Source: Epiperipatus broadwayi (Eukaryota > Onychophora > Udeonychophora > Euonychophora > Peripatidae). Taken from it: a stretch of DNA of 64,000 bases. The notes below the pieces were generated by a model. The model was given only the letters and a program-made list of their open reading frames with translations, was not told where the DNA came from and ran no database searches. The position numbers and the translations under genes are program-made. This document shows, in pieces, positions 1 through 14,200 of this stretch (positions are counted from its first letter, which is position 1; every line of letters begins with the position of its first letter). The stretch lies in NCBI GenBank assembly GCA_028023455.1, contig JAQFVV010000456.1, positions 494,698 to 558,697 on the forward strand, given 5' to 3'.

Positions 1-2336
1 CACCGCCATAGATGAATATTATATTAAATATAATACAAAATATGTCTGTAAGTTCATATATTAATGTTTTAAAGTAATTCTAAGCAAAAAATAAGCTTGT
101 GGGAGAATTAAATTCCTGAAAGATAAAAGGTGTGAATCAGGAATTGCATGATGAAATTGGATAAGGAGTATAAAAAGACAGCCATGGGAATTCTAATTCA
201 GTTTTTCTTCTGGAAGTTTTTTTTTTATTACTATTGTTAGTGAAGCCTGCAAATTAGATGTCCAGAAAGTGATAAAACAATGTATTTGCCACATGTTGAA
301 TTGTATCAGTGACAAGCAGATGTGCTCAGCAATGCTTCTCTCTAACTGAAAGTCAAGATGACATCTGATTCCAAATGTCATGCCTATAATCTTAGGACAC
401 TAAGCAAGCTGTTGAAAACAAACAATATTGCAACCAGATTTAATAGATTCCATAGGGAATGGAAATAAAGTAGGAAGACTCATGGCTATAACCATCACCT
501 ATTAAATTCAACCAAAGAGATAAAATGGTAAGATTAATGGAAGCTCTCTATATCTAATTTGGTTATCTGAACTATGAATATGAACTTTAAAACACTAATG
601 AGTGGGATAAACTAAACAATTATTGGTAGTAGAATATCTAATTAAGTTCATAATTAAAATATGTTTTATATATATATAGTAACCTTTAATGAAATGGCGA
701 AGAGGGGGGTGATAGCGATAAAAAAATGAAAATTATGAAGAAAAAATGATGAATGATGAAAAGAAGAGGAAAGAATGATACATAAGAAAGGAAGATAAAG
801 ATGAAGAGATGAGAAATGGAAGATGAGATGATATAATGGAAGAAGATGAAGGTGATGGTGAAGAGAGAGAAATTAGATAAAAGAAAATGAAATGATACTA
901 TATTAGAGAAATGATGATGATAAAATGATAATACATGAAAAAAGAGATGAAAGATAATGAAAACTATCAGAGACTAACTATTCTAAATGATTAGAGACTC
1001 CTAATGACTTAACTCAGTAGGGTTACAATAAAAATTAAGAATGAATGATGATACAGAGATATACAATTGGACAGAGACCAAATCCAACACTAATGCAAAT
1101 AACTATGGCATATTAATAATCTAACATAAATAATATAAAAGACAATTTAAATCATTATTTAATCGTTATTAGAGTCAGTGTCCTATCAGATCAAATACTC
1201 TGAATAAAACAAATGATACTTTGTTGGGGACTATCTTACTAAATTATATTAATAATAACAATGAGCAAACAATCTCAGGGGTTTTTAAAAAAAGTCTCTT
1301 ATGCAAGATGAAAGTTTAAGTTGCCTAATAAATGATTGCTTGGATGAATAAACATGAATAAACAAATGAGTGATATCTTGTCCGACCATAAGATAACTAT
1401 CTTATGTTCAAACATAGCATAATAAAAAAATGTATATCAATTTAAAGATTTGATTAGTTAATTTAAATTTAAACTAATTATGGCCTATTACCCAAGACAT
1501 CACTTGAGCTGATGCCTTTCCACATACTCACAGACAACCTACTAATAAAATTAAATGCAGATGGATTTTAATTTTAAAATATACAAAATAATGTAAGATA
1601 CTGTGCAGTTTTAAAGACAGTAAATACTCTTCTGAATCATTGATATTCTTCATTTCTCATTGCATAATCTTCATTTTGAGAAGATATAATAATTACTTAA
1701 AATCAATTTTAAAATGAACATTCTATTAAGTATCTGTAATTATGTGATTATCTGTTAATGTGATTCAATCTGAGAATCACGATGATAAGGATGGATTTAT
1801 ATAATTTAAACCAGTATAAAATATTTTATATACTTTGTGAAATTTTTGTGAACCTTTGGAACTCAAGACAATATCATATAAAAGAAAAACAAACAGAAAC
1901 TAAACTTTTTAAATAATAATAAATCTGGTTTATTAATGACAACAAAAAAATAAATATTTAGAAAAAAATTACTGGAACAAACATTGCCAAGATAGCACCG
2001 TTATCTTTTAAACATTTTGACTAACAATCTTTATTTTGACTTACAGAAATTGTGGCATTTTACTTGACTAAAGCTACTGATTATTCCTCTTTACTTTTTT
2101 TTTTCAACTGTTTATTTTAACTGACATCAAAAAAATAACTAAATACAAGATAAACAGAGGCTATTTGATATTTAATTTTATCCAAATAATCTCTTTAAAT
2201 GATTAAGGATTCTAAATCTCTTTACTTTAATTATAATGATATGAATTTAACAATCATAATCTTAAGTTTAATTGACACATTTCATAATACTGTGGTGTTA
2301 TTTAACAAACAGAATAATACATTAACAGGTTTATAT
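1..2336. other. AT-rich sequence without recognisable gene
   Basis: No open frame with recognisable protein similarity and no RNA gene was seen on either strand. The only structured part is a purine-rich tract, annotated separately. The short open frames here are what AT-rich DNA gives by chance. Confidence 0.6.
690..960. repeat. Purine-rich low-complexity tract
   Basis: On the plus strand this stretch is almost entirely A and G with scattered T. It is built from irregular units such as GATGA, GAAGA and AATGATG. It is a degenerate simple-sequence tract, not coding. It could adopt unusual helix structures, but nothing shows a function. Confidence 0.7.
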
Positions 2337-3663
2337 TATAACGTTTTCCATTTTGCTAGGCCTCTACACACTAATATAAACTGCGCACGAGTTGATCAAG
2401 CTATGACAAAAAAGAAGAAAGTTGTATTTCTATTCTAAAAACATAGCTATATTTCCTGATCAACTTGGCCTATTAATAGTTGAGAATTATGCTATTGATG
2501 AAATCAGCTTTTAATTTATTCAATATGGGCGCCAGGTCCTTTTATTCTAAAGAGACCGCTGAAATCTGTCACCAGCATGTCTCACAAATAAAAAAAAGAA
2601 AATACTTTTAAACTAATCGGTATTGCATCATACCGTAACGAGAATTATTTTTTTTAAATATTATTATTCCTGAAATTTATTAAACACATTGGCAAAGGTA
2701 AATTATATATTTAAACATCACTAAAATAATATTAATAAATTTAATAATAATTAATAACTATTATTAATAACGCACAATGAAAAAGGTTGATAAAAGTAAA
2801 ATCTCTTTTATTCCAACAAACTAAAAATATTTGTAAGTTAAATTACAAATTAACTAAATTGGAGAGAACATGAATCAAGATCTTGTATAAAATTAATTAA
2901 ACGAAAGTCTCTTTAATAAGAAAATTAATGTCTATATCGGGATTATTTTAAGACTTGTTTGCAAACGCTTAATTTTGTCACAATCAGGAATAAATAGTCT
3001 TACCGGTAAGTTTTAGTGAATTCACACTGGTTGTAGATAACTATGCATAGTTTTTCAGGGTTAAAATGAGCTCACGGCCTTTGATTATTAGTTGATCTTG
3101 CAGTCCATTCTCCTAGTAGGTCATGAAAGCTTTTCTGGTATACATCTTCAGGCACGATGTCTTCAGAAGCTCCGGTTCACTCCGACATGCTGAATTACTT
3201 CAGCGTAGAGTGATCTTGGATATATTATTGTTATCCAAGACCAACTAGAGAAACCAACAAACAAGACATTCTTCAAACTGACCTCTGCCTTTTATACTAG
3301 AGGCCCAGTTTCAGACTTCTGCGCATATCTTTTGTTTGTCAAAATATACGTTGATAATCTTATATATTCTTTATAAAATTTATGTTACAAAGTCTTTATT
3401 TTTTTCAGCATAATTCTGCCATCTTTAATTAGTTGAAATATTTTTACTTTCTCTTATCTAGATTGGTAATTTGTGGCTTTTGTTCTCTCCAATTCTAACT
3501 TTTATTTCTAATTACATAAAAAAAATGAAAGAATAATTTAACTTTCATTGTACGTTATTTTTTTAAAAAAAAAAATTAGTCAAAAAAAATCTAAATTTAC
3601 CTTTATTTTTTTAGCTTTTACCAAATGCCAATATATTTGCAACATATATAAATAAATGTTACA
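2337..3663 (-). repeat. LTR (3' LTR of a minus-strand LTR retrotransposon)
   Basis: This 1.3-kb block is repeated in direct orientation at 4391-5752 with high identity apart from small indels. On the minus strand both copies begin TGTAACATTTATTTATATA and end near AACGTTATA, so the termini resemble TG...CA with the last base pair mutated. The flank to its left ends in ATAT and the base run right of the second copy starts ATAT, a possible but weak target duplication in AT-rich DNA. Its twin is followed by a primer-binding site, which fixes the orientation as minus and makes this copy the 3' LTR. A polypurine tract next to this LTR was not clear. Confidence 0.75.
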
Positions 3664-4371
3664 ATACCACCAGGGCTAGGAGATGAGAATAAAATAGGGG
3701 TTTACACTAATTTTATTCTTAAATTTTTAAATTCATATTCGTGCTTTGTTTTTTTTGTAGTAGCATGCTGATATATTCTGTAGATTCATTCACAAGTGAT
3801 GTTTGGCTTTAATGCCCACTTTTAGGACTAACATGGTGGGAATGGAAAATATTTCACATTCATCTGTGTCCTTTCCGCTTTAAAGTAATATTAACAATAA
3901 AAAGCCCAAGTTATAAGCACTAACTAGCGTTGCTTATCATTTTGAGTCTTACATGCTCATGGCAACTTGGTCCAACTTGATCCACCTTCCCCTTTATTGG
4001 GATCCCTGCTATAAATAGTCTGATGGGCATATAAAGGTGGTCTTATGTTAATATACTGTGTACTAGGATTTGGGGCTATGTTTTCCCCTCTTCAGTAACC
4101 ACCTACCCAGTCAAATACTTGTGACTTACATCTACATCAGCCATGATCATGTTTTTTTAGACATATCAAAAAAATATACATATTTTTTTTTTCTGGAAGT
4201 CATATTAAAAAAATATTTTTTATATTTTAATAATCAGGGTTTAATTAGTTAATTAGTTTTTAAGTTTTTTTTAAAAAAATTACTATTTATTTTCCAGCTG
4301 TGAGTTTCTTTGGGTCAACGTTGTAATGTTCTTTATCACTACAACTTATCTCAGGTTGTGGTTAAATCGAA
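3664..4371 (-). mobile_element. Remnant interior of the LTR element (no gag or pol recognised)
   Basis: Only about 0.7 kb separates the two LTRs, far too short for a gag-pol region. Neither strand shows protease, reverse transcriptase, RNase H or integrase motifs. The element is either an internally deleted derivative or a non-autonomous LTR element. The piece nearest 4391 contains the primer-binding site and untranslated leader. The rest has no recognisable content. Confidence 0.55.
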
Positions 4372-4389
4372 GCCCCATGTTGGGCGCCA
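4372..4389 (-). promoter_or_regulatory. Primer-binding site of the LTR element
   Basis: Read on the minus strand this is TGGCGCCCAACATGGGGC, one base beyond the LTR end. TGG followed by a GC-rich stretch is the expected complement of a tRNA 3' CCA end. This form is common in metazoan Ty3/gypsy elements (from memory, no search run). It is one of very few GC-rich 18-mers in the region, which supports the call and sets the element's direction. Confidence 0.7.
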
Positions 4390-4390
4390 T

Positions 4391-5752
4391 TATAACGTTT
4401 TCCATTTTGCTAGGCTTCTACACACTAATATAAACTGTGCGCAAGTTGATCAAGCTATGTCAAAAAAGAAGAAAGTTGTATTTCTATTCTAAAAACATAG
4501 CTATATTTCCTGATCAACTTGGCCTATTAATTGTTGAGAATTATGCTATCGATAAAATCAGCTTTTAATTTATTTAATATGGGCACCAGCACCTTTAATT
4601 CTAAAGAGTCCGCTGTCTTCATCATATAACATCTCTCAAATAAAAAAGAAAAATACTTTTAAACTAATAGGTATTGCATCATACCGTAATGAGAATTATT
4701 TTTTAAGATTATTATTTCTGGGCTTATTCAAACATATTGGCAAAGGTAAATTACATTTTAAATCTTATTAAACTAATAATAAATTTAATAATAAAAAATA
4801 ATAACTATTATTAATAACGCACAAATGAAAATTGATATTAGAAATATTTTTTTATTATAACAGATTAAAAATCTGTTTAAGTTAAAATGAGAATTCCTAA
4901 TCAAGCAAATTAGAGAGAACACATATTAATTCAAATATGATGCAATCAATAAAATAAAATAATTAATTAAAAAGTTCTGGTATAAACAAAAGTCTCTTGT
5001 ACAGAAAAAATGAAAGTCTCTATCAGTATTATTTTAAGACTTGTTTGCAAATGCTTAATTTTGTCACAATCAGGAATAAGTAGTCTTACCAGTAAGTTTT
5101 AGTGAATTCATGCTGGTTGTAGATAACTATGCATAGTTTTTGGGGGTTAAAATGAGCTCACGGCCCCTGATTATTAGTTGATCTTGCAGTCCATTCTCCT
5201 AGTAGGTCACAAAAGCTTTTCTGGTATACATCTTCAGGCACGATGTCTTCAGAAGCTCCAGTTCACTCTGACATGCCAAATTACTTCAGTGTAGAGTGAT
5301 CTTGGATATATTATTGTTATCCAAGACCAACTAGAGAAACCAATGAACAAGGCATTCTTCAAACTGACCTCTACCTTTTATACTAGAGGCCCAGTTTTCA
5401 GACTTTTGCACATATTTTTTGTTTGTCAAAATATACATTGATAATCTTACATATTCTTTATAAAATTTATGTTACAAAGTCTTTATTTTTTTCAGCATCA
5501 TTCTGCCATCTTTAATTAGTTGAAATATTTTTACTTTCTCTTATCTAGATTGGTAATTTGTGTCTTTTGTTCTCTCCAATTCTAACTTTTATTTCTAATT
5601 ACATAAAAAAAAATGAAAGAATAATTTAACTTTCATTGTACGTTATTTCTTTTTAAAAAAAAATTAGTCAAAAAAAAATCTAAATTTACCTTTACTTTTT
5701 TAGCTTTTACCAAATGCCAATATATTTGCAATGTATATAAATAAATGTTACA
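4391..5752 (-). repeat. LTR (5' LTR of a minus-strand LTR retrotransposon)
   Basis: Direct repeat of 2337-3663 with many single-base differences and small indels. This shows the insertion is old. It contains the same landmarks: the block around 5100-5300 with a matched imperfect hairpin, and the AT-rich end at 5700-5752. The element probably started transcription here in the minus direction, but no TATA or polyadenylation signal could be singled out in such AT-rich sequence. Confidence 0.75.
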
Positions 5753-8700
5753 ATATTATATACCATGAACTAAGCAAAAGCTAAGCTGGGACTAGCATAT
5801 ACAGCATATATTTTAAAATTATCATTAATTAGACTGACACTATTAAGATTATAGCTAATGGTGCATTTAAGTAAATCTAAGCTAACTTTAAATTAAATTA
5901 GATGCATGGGCCACTCATCAGATGTCATTTATACACTATTTTCAATTAATTCTGTCCACATAAAAATAATTAAACCAGATATTGTAAAATTGGAATTTAA
6001 AAGACTTACAATTCCAGCAGTGAAAACTCTGAATAAACATATTGAACTTAGTATGTGTGAATTGTCACTTATAACCGTATGCATAATCTACATACTTAAA
6101 AATAAATATAACTTATTGTTGGTTGGTTAGTGGGTGATAAAACTAGCATAGCAGAACAATGCAGACATTGATATATCTTTGAGCATTAAAACTAGCTAAA
6201 TACAACCTTAAGAAACAAATTTTCTCAAACAAACATATCTTGTCATTACATATCTAAAACAAATGTAACATTACCTACTGTGATGGAAATAGCATTAATA
6301 CATCATGAGTGATAGGCCAAAATAAATACACATATGCTCTGCAGAGCTGAACAACTTTTTAAGAATGTGGTGGCTTCCAAACATATATATCTTTGAGGCA
6401 GATAAAGGATGCCTGGACCTTGTCTCAGTGCATCAGGAACAGAAAAGATGCACCAGGAAAATATGATCCTCTCCATGGGATCTAAACACTTTTAAAACGT
6501 GATTACAATCACTAAAATACAATATGTAATATATAATAATTCTTACTAGAAATGAACACCATCACCTCATGGAAAAGCAATACAATAAGGATGGAGACCC
6601 TTATCTACACCATCAGGCACACTAATAATAATTACCAAAGCCTTGCTCTATGAAGCTAAGAAATACTTAACTAATAACAAGATATAAAACACCACTTTAA
6701 CTGACTAAGTCATCAACAAGAATTTTAAAATATAACATGTATAATCAATGTTAGAACCAACAATGCAAACTATGTCAACCAACTATATAAGAATTACTTA
6801 AAAATTAAATGCATATAAAATTCTAGGCAAAGGTACAATGTACACATAATAAAATATTAAATATTAAAATATAGTGACTAGTGGACATTTAAAAGATTGT
6901 GAATTAAGTGCAAGAAAATTAATTCTCAATGTGTATATATAAAAGAAATACTTGTGGTTATTATTAAGGTAGCATTTGTAAAACAAATGAATGGAAAACC
7001 TGTTGATAAACCTCTTTGGTTAATTTAGATAAAGCTGAATGAAATACCATACATTTAAGTAAGCTAAGAAAGAGATATTAAAATCTCCAGGAATAAAAAT
7101 TATTAAATATATGTTAACTTGTGAAATGTTTATCAACAATAATAATACTAATATTACCTGAGAATGATAGAATGTCTACTCATTCTAATAAACACATAAG
7201 ACTAAATAATAAAATTAAATTACCTGGCATACTTATACCTAACAGTATTGCACATATTTATAAAGTAAATATTGCATAAATATTTTTCTATTTTTTTAAA
7301 ACCAATAAAATAAACAAAAATAAAAATACAATAATTTTAGTTCATAATTTCAGCTTCCTCCATATTGGCTATCTGTTAAATACATGTATATTATTTATTG
7401 TATACTATTTATCTGACAGCATGAAGCTTCTGGTCAAAACATTTAATTTAAATACGGCAAAGTTTGCCAAATGAAACATATTCAATAGTTCTTTAAAATT
7501 AATGCAATTCTTCCTTTAAAGATATTTTTAGTTTAAATAAGCACTATAATAAACATAATAATAATACTGATAATAATACTACAAAGAAGGCTGTGATAAA
7601 TGGTAGGTAAAACAAATGATTCAGCTGATAATGTCATTATGGGATCTTGGGTTTACTTAGACAATAATACAGTTTCATTTTAATTTCTTTTTTTCCTTTT
7701 TTTAAATGAACACATTTTTAAGCAGTTTTTTTTTTAATTTACTCACATACAAAATTTTAAGATGCTTCCAAATAATTTCTCTGTACTCTTCTTAAAAATA
7801 AGATTGGGAACATTTTACAAGTAGAGAATGTAATCCGTTTAATAAGTTAGAAATAATTATCACAATTTAAAACACAGATATAATCATATATTTTTCATAA
7901 TAAGTTTCTTACTCATGAACTATATTCTTCTATTTCAAATTAAAAGAATTGCTGTAGCTGAGTAAATAATTCAATTTATTATAACTATACTTTAAACATT
8001 TAACAGATAAAAGTTCTTCCTTGAACAATTGCAGTTCAAAACATTTTTATAAAACTATTTTAGAAGCATGTACATAACATGATGAAGAATGTCTTTAGTT
8101 AGTATCAGGCATAATTAATCTAATATTGGAACTTGGAATTAATTAGAAATGAAATCAAAAGAAGGATATTGAAGCTTTTCAAATATATAATTAAGTCACT
8201 ACATATGTTTTTAAGTTTTCCTCATTTAAATTTTATTCTATTTAATAAATAACTAAGTAAATTTAGACTATAAAGTTTGGTGCAGTAATAGTCATTTATC
8301 CATAAATATAATAAGTGCCTATATGTTAAATTCATTTCACAGAAGATATACTTTATATGGTTAGTAAAGAAGATAGCATGAATAAAATTTCCTTTTAACA
8401 TTTCTACAATAGTTTTTAAGAGTTAACTAAAAGTTCAATGACAAGAAATGAGTTACCTATTCCTTTAGCAGTTATTCATTGTAGTATTGGAATAATTAAA
8501 TATATAATTTACCATACTTTTGTTAAAAAATAATAATAATAAACTTTAAAAATAATTACTATTCTGGAGAAGAAAGATTTCAGGTAAATTCAGGATTCAG
8601 CTCTTCAACAACATACAACACCAATAAAACTTACTTTATACCAATATTCTTTCTATATCCTCCCAAACTTTCATGTCAATTTTTTTAAAACCAATAAACA

Positions 8701-9650
8701 TAACCTATTCTTTTTTTAACTGTATTTTTTTAAATCAACTGGAAAACTGATTGATTAATAAATGACATCAGGTTGATCTAAATGTCTGAATATCACATGA
8801 TCTAACAATCTTAAATTAAAAGTTAATAATTAGTTTTTATATAATTCTAATAAAAAATGTATTACATAAAATAAAAATAAAAAACTGATATAAAATTAAA
8901 ACCAGTCTCATTTATCGACAGACTTTTTAAATATTTAATTATAATGATTTTACTCATTCATTTGTTTTCTTATTTTAAATATTATAGCCTAATTATTTAT
9001 TCATTTTTTATAACTCTATGCATGTATATGCACACACAGGGATAACCCTTACTTGATCTCCACTAGTTAATTATAACTTTTTAATGACTACAAATAAAAA
9101 ATATTGAAGAATATTATATTAGAAATAACTTTTAACAAGTTAATGCTAATTTACATTAAAGATTAAATTATTATTTGACTGCTTTAAAAAGACTAAAGAT
9201 TAATTTTAAATCAATTTTCCATAGTTTATTCTGTTTATAATATTAGTTCAATTATTAGCTATAAACTAGAAATAAATACAACAAAAGTTATTTTATGACA
9301 CATTTAAAATTATCTATTATTATTTTAAATACTAACTTAAATATTTATTTTGAGAAAAATGCTATCTTACATTTCCAACAAAACTAATTATAAATATGTT
9401 ACTTACTTTGCATACATAATTATATAAAATTTACTAAATATCACAGCATTATCAATTATAATTACATCTTATTCATTAATTAACTAATTTCTTCTCTTTT
9501 TTTATCATTATTTTATTAAAAACAGATAATTGTATAAAATGGTTAAACTAATATAAATGCTGTTAGCTATTGGAACCAAATGAAGTTTCACTTAGGTACA
9601 ATATATATTCTAACATCGTCCATTTGCATCCCCACTTCCTGGTATATTAT
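5753..9650. other. AT-rich sequence without recognisable gene
   Basis: Nothing coding or structural could be supported over this stretch. A slightly less AT-rich part at 6360-6480 contains a small imperfect hairpin (TGCATC ... GATGCA) but matches no family I recognise. Confidence 0.5.
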
Positions 9651-9659
9651 ATTAAATAA

Positions 9660-11250
9660 ACAGATTCTAGCTCAGTTAATAATTAATAAATAAAATATTC
9701 TACCTTAATACTAAATGTTCCACTAGCTCAAATTTAAAATACGAATAAGGTTCAGTTTATAAAAATAAATTAAAGAAATATTTAATATTTTCATGAGACT
9801 TGGAAGTGAAAATACAGGTAACAAGATAGATTACATTGAGCCAATATCCTACAGAATACTACCTCAATGGCTTAAGAACACTATCCCCCCTATTACTACT
9901 TCAAATAAATAAACTTATAGTATTCTTATGACTTTAATAAATCCTACTCACTATGATTAAGCTAATAATTAAATCTTAATCTTCTATTCATAATAATTTA
10001 GCTCAATAAAATCTTAGGTTCATAAATGTATTCTAAGTTAATAAAAATTATGGTAGCAAAATATAAGACGGGATTTTATGTCATAATCTACTACACTTAA
10101 ACTAATAATAATAAATAATAATAATATTCTTCATTGTATGAACTAATTCTGTATATCTTTTCTTTTCACTATATTTTTATTGCCATAATAAAATAATAAG
10201 ATAATTTAATATAATCTTTTATCTTCATGTAATAATATAATAAATACGTGGTAGCATTTGATAATCTGAGAGTTATTTGTGTGGCAAATAAGAGCATCAT
10301 ATTTCAATGTATTATTATGTTAATTAATTTATGACCATAAGATAATGTAAATTTATGATTACTTAATAAATAGTCCAATTCTTAAAAATAATTCTTTATT
10401 TATTTCTGTGCAAAAATATTGTGTTTAATTTTATTGACTCTGTGTTTAAATTCATGAAGATGGAAAAATAGTAAACCAAACACACAAATTTTGAGAAAAC
10501 AAATTTTAACAAAGTTTATTATAACATTAACAACATAACAATTTATTTACAATATGTACATTTAAAACATCTTAAAGATTGGTACCATTATACATTCTTT
10601 ATATTTGAACCTCATTAAGTCTTTACTCTGACTTAAATAAAAAAATAAAAAAATAATACAATATTATTATTCCCTGTTTGATCAATCTTATATAAAAAAT
10701 TACATTTATTTAATGCTTACTCAAAATTATATTTTACATCCTTTAGCTATTATTCAAGTATGCTTCTTTTTTATTAAAACATCTATAGAAATCATAGTGT
10801 GGATAAACATAAAATAATACTAATTGAAAACATGGACATATTTTTTTTTACTAGACAATTTCACTTTAGCAATATTATCGATATCATGTAAAATATCCAT
10901 TGATAATTTATTTCTAAATTATGGATACTATTGTTCACTACACTGTATTTATTAACTATAATACATTCCATTATAACAATATTATAGTACTATATAATTA
11001 TAACTACTATACATTCTCTATTATTGAATAAATATAAATTGTATCTAAACTTATTGTGTAGATCATTTTTACTTTATAGAATTATATTAAAAATATGCAG
11101 TACTCATTTTTAAAAAATTGAAATAAATATTTTAATATTATTTAATATTTCAAAAGCAACTTTGCTTTACATATTTTATTCTTAAGATATTATATTTATT
11201 TCCAAAATAAAATAAATCTATAACATATTTTATGATTCTTTCATTTGAAG
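9660..11250 (+). repeat. Diverged single-arm copy of the 61-64 kb palindromic repeat
   Basis: The segment follows the left arm of the 61.0-64.0 kb palindrome in the same order and orientation. Landmarks are the GAG(T/C)CAATATC block followed by CTCAATGGC-TAAGAA-ACTATC (9837-9885), a GGGATTTTAT block (10071), and an ATGACCATAAG-like block (10330). Identity is patchy with many indels, best over 9820-10500, so the ends are approximate. No inverted partner is seen next to it. It carries no reading frame of note. It is probably an old insertion of the same non-autonomous family. Confidence 0.45.
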
Positions 11251-14200
11251 TCCATTGGATTTTCAATTCCAATTCATACAAATTCTATTTCTTCGTACAA
11301 GTAAATGAACTCATCTCATTCCAAACAATTGCATATCTTTGACTCTAAATCATCTATTATTTTCTTTTAAATATACTATACTGTATGATGTTGTTACTTT
11401 TTGGAAAAATAGATAGCGAATAGATTTGTAGGATGGGAAGAAAAACTAGAGTATAACACATAACTCATATCGAATAAACATATACCATGGCATAGTGTAT
11501 TTATAAAACTAGAGGCAAGACCTTTTCCTGTCTAATATCCTCAAATACTATAAATGATGTCAAGCTATTCATTCAGCTTTATTGATCGTCAATCTCCAAG
11601 ATAAATAAACACTGTCCAAAATAAATATACAATTACAGGGCTATGTTAACTGCAATTGCACCTCCACAAATATTATAAAATACTATTCATATTTTCCAAA
11701 TATCCTAACTTAATAATCTCCTGGTCATGTTAGCCATATTACTAATACCAGGTCACTATCCTATTCTTATTTCCTAAAGATTTACCAGGTCTTACATCGA
11801 CAAATTTACTAGCTTGCAGATTCAAATAATAAATAAAATTCAACTATAATTAGAGCAATCTTGCTAATCCATAAGAAAAGTTTGCTTTACTTTCTTATTC
11901 TAAACTAAACACATAATATTTTGATCATCCAATAATATAAAAGTTCTTTTAAAAGAATCACATAAATATTTATTATCCTGTCGGGTTATATTATCAGTAT
12001 AAAATCATAGTATGCATATTCCCAAATAAATCCTGATCTCATAATGTTTAAATGTTGTATAATGCATATATTTTAACATTCATACTTTATACATTATTTC
12101 ATAGACAATCTGTAAAAAAAAAAAAAAAAAATACATCATAATAAATATCAATAATTCATTAGTTATTACCAAGTGGCTGTTAGCTCATCATTATCACTTT
12201 TTTCAGTCTTCCTTTCTCCAACTAGATATAGAATCACATACAATAAAAAAATATCCATCCATGCTTCTATTTAATGTTCTAGTTTAAACTATTAAATATT
12301 ATACTATAGGATTCTAATCCATAAATAATCAATATTCATGTTTCTATTCTTATTAATCAAAAAATTTACATTTAAAATAAATAGTAAATAAATTAAAAAG
12401 CATATCTACGTAAACTTCAGATGAAAACATATATTTTTCCTAGGTTCAAATATTCCCATTTTCTTTCTCAAAAGTTTTTCTTTCTCAAAAGTTTTTTTTT
12501 TTTTAAATGTTCTCTTCAAGAACGCTTTATTTCTTCAAGAGCATTCACCTTCCCCCATTGCTAAGTTTCTCTTGCTTGACAATGAACAATTGTCAGGCAG
12601 ACGGTGGCAAGCAAGCTTAAAATAAATAGTAAAAAAAATATAGACATCTTTTCAATCTTGAAAATTAAATAAAATAATTATTAATCCATTTTAGCGAAGT
12701 TTATAGATAAATAGTTTATGGATTCTATAAACTAGAAAGATAATTATTGGAATCATAATAAAAATACACTATTCAAAATAATAATTCAAAGCTTTTGTTC
12801 TGGAATATTTTTATGTTAGTTGGGGGATGCATCCTTCAACTTAGCTAAAAAATATCTGGATAAACTTATTGCACAATCATTATTTCCATGGCTCCATCCT
12901 TTTATTTATTTATGTATTCATTTCTTCCATAAGTTTCTTCTTTAGTACATTTACTTCCATTTAGTACTTTTTCTCATCAGTTTAAAACTTGCAAGTTTTT
13001 TTTTAAAAAAAAAACAACAAATCTTTTCTAAAATGCATTTAACCCTTTTAAGACCGTAAGTTTTATATATCAAACGCTTTAGCAAATATTTTCCATGATT
13101 CATTTTCTTAAATAATTTTTAGTAAAATATTTTTTTAAAAATGTTTCCCTCAAAAAGGACATAACATTTTACTCTTTTAACATGATATTTTTATCAATTA
13201 TCATAAAGTAGACTTGTAATATTGTTTCTTAATCTTGGACAAGCTTATTTTACTATATAAAATAATGCATCTTAACTTTTTAGATGGCAAATAGCTTTTC
13301 CATTTGAGTCTCTTGTATAATGTCCATTCTGCTATTTTATTCATTAGAACAGTTCTCTTGTTCAGCACAATTAAAACGGTATCAACAAATATTATATACA
13401 TTTTTATAATATCATAAATTGAATATATTTTACTTCTCAGTATATCCATTTATTATAGTGAAGTTCTGAATTAGACTTTGATAAAATACCACCGGCAAAG
13501 AAACTTTAAAACTTTAGCAAAACATTTTAACGAAGTTACTAAATATATTATAGTTTAACTCTCTTTTTGCAAAATACTTTTTAAAATATCAATTAGCTTT
13601 TGCAAATAAAATTATAAGAAAGCACTAAAATTGACTAAAATAATAAAATTAAAATTACAATCACCTTGATAGCTTCTGATATGACTCTTCTATCTTTAAT
13701 ACATTATAAATCACCCCCTAGACCCCTCGTTTAATTGGTATTTATACCCTGTAAGAATACCTTAATCTATTGGTTCATTCTTACTTTTGGTTTGATATCA
13801 AATATGCATATGTTGCAAACTTACACAATTAAATTTCAAAATAAAAATTATGATGTACTAAAACCTAAAATATTATTTAAAAATATTACTTTTAGATCGA
13901 TTACTACTTTACTAAATTGATTAAATACTTTTAAAATAACTTTTAAAACAATATTTAATGAATTTATCCTACCTTTAATATTTAATTTATCTATTTTTAT
14001 TTAAACAAAATATTTAACTTTTTTATTAACTGTATTCATCTTTATTACATTATTTAAGCATGTTATACCGATAGTTAACTTAATATTTATTATTTGCTTT
14101 ATGATAGGAAAATAATTATATTCAATTCTATAATGCAATTTTACAATATTTTAAGCTTTATTAATTCAAATACAAAGAAGCATGTGTGTACAACTATATT

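Noticed and set aside
2199-4492. Small frames ending in KKKKVVFLF that occur twice
   Set aside because: They recur only because the LTR is duplicated, and differ at their starts where the LTR ends.
13040-13150. TTAACCCTTTTAAGACCG resembling a piggyBac-type end at a TTAA site
   Set aside because: No matching inverted end or second TTAA-bounded terminus was found downstream, and no transposase is present.
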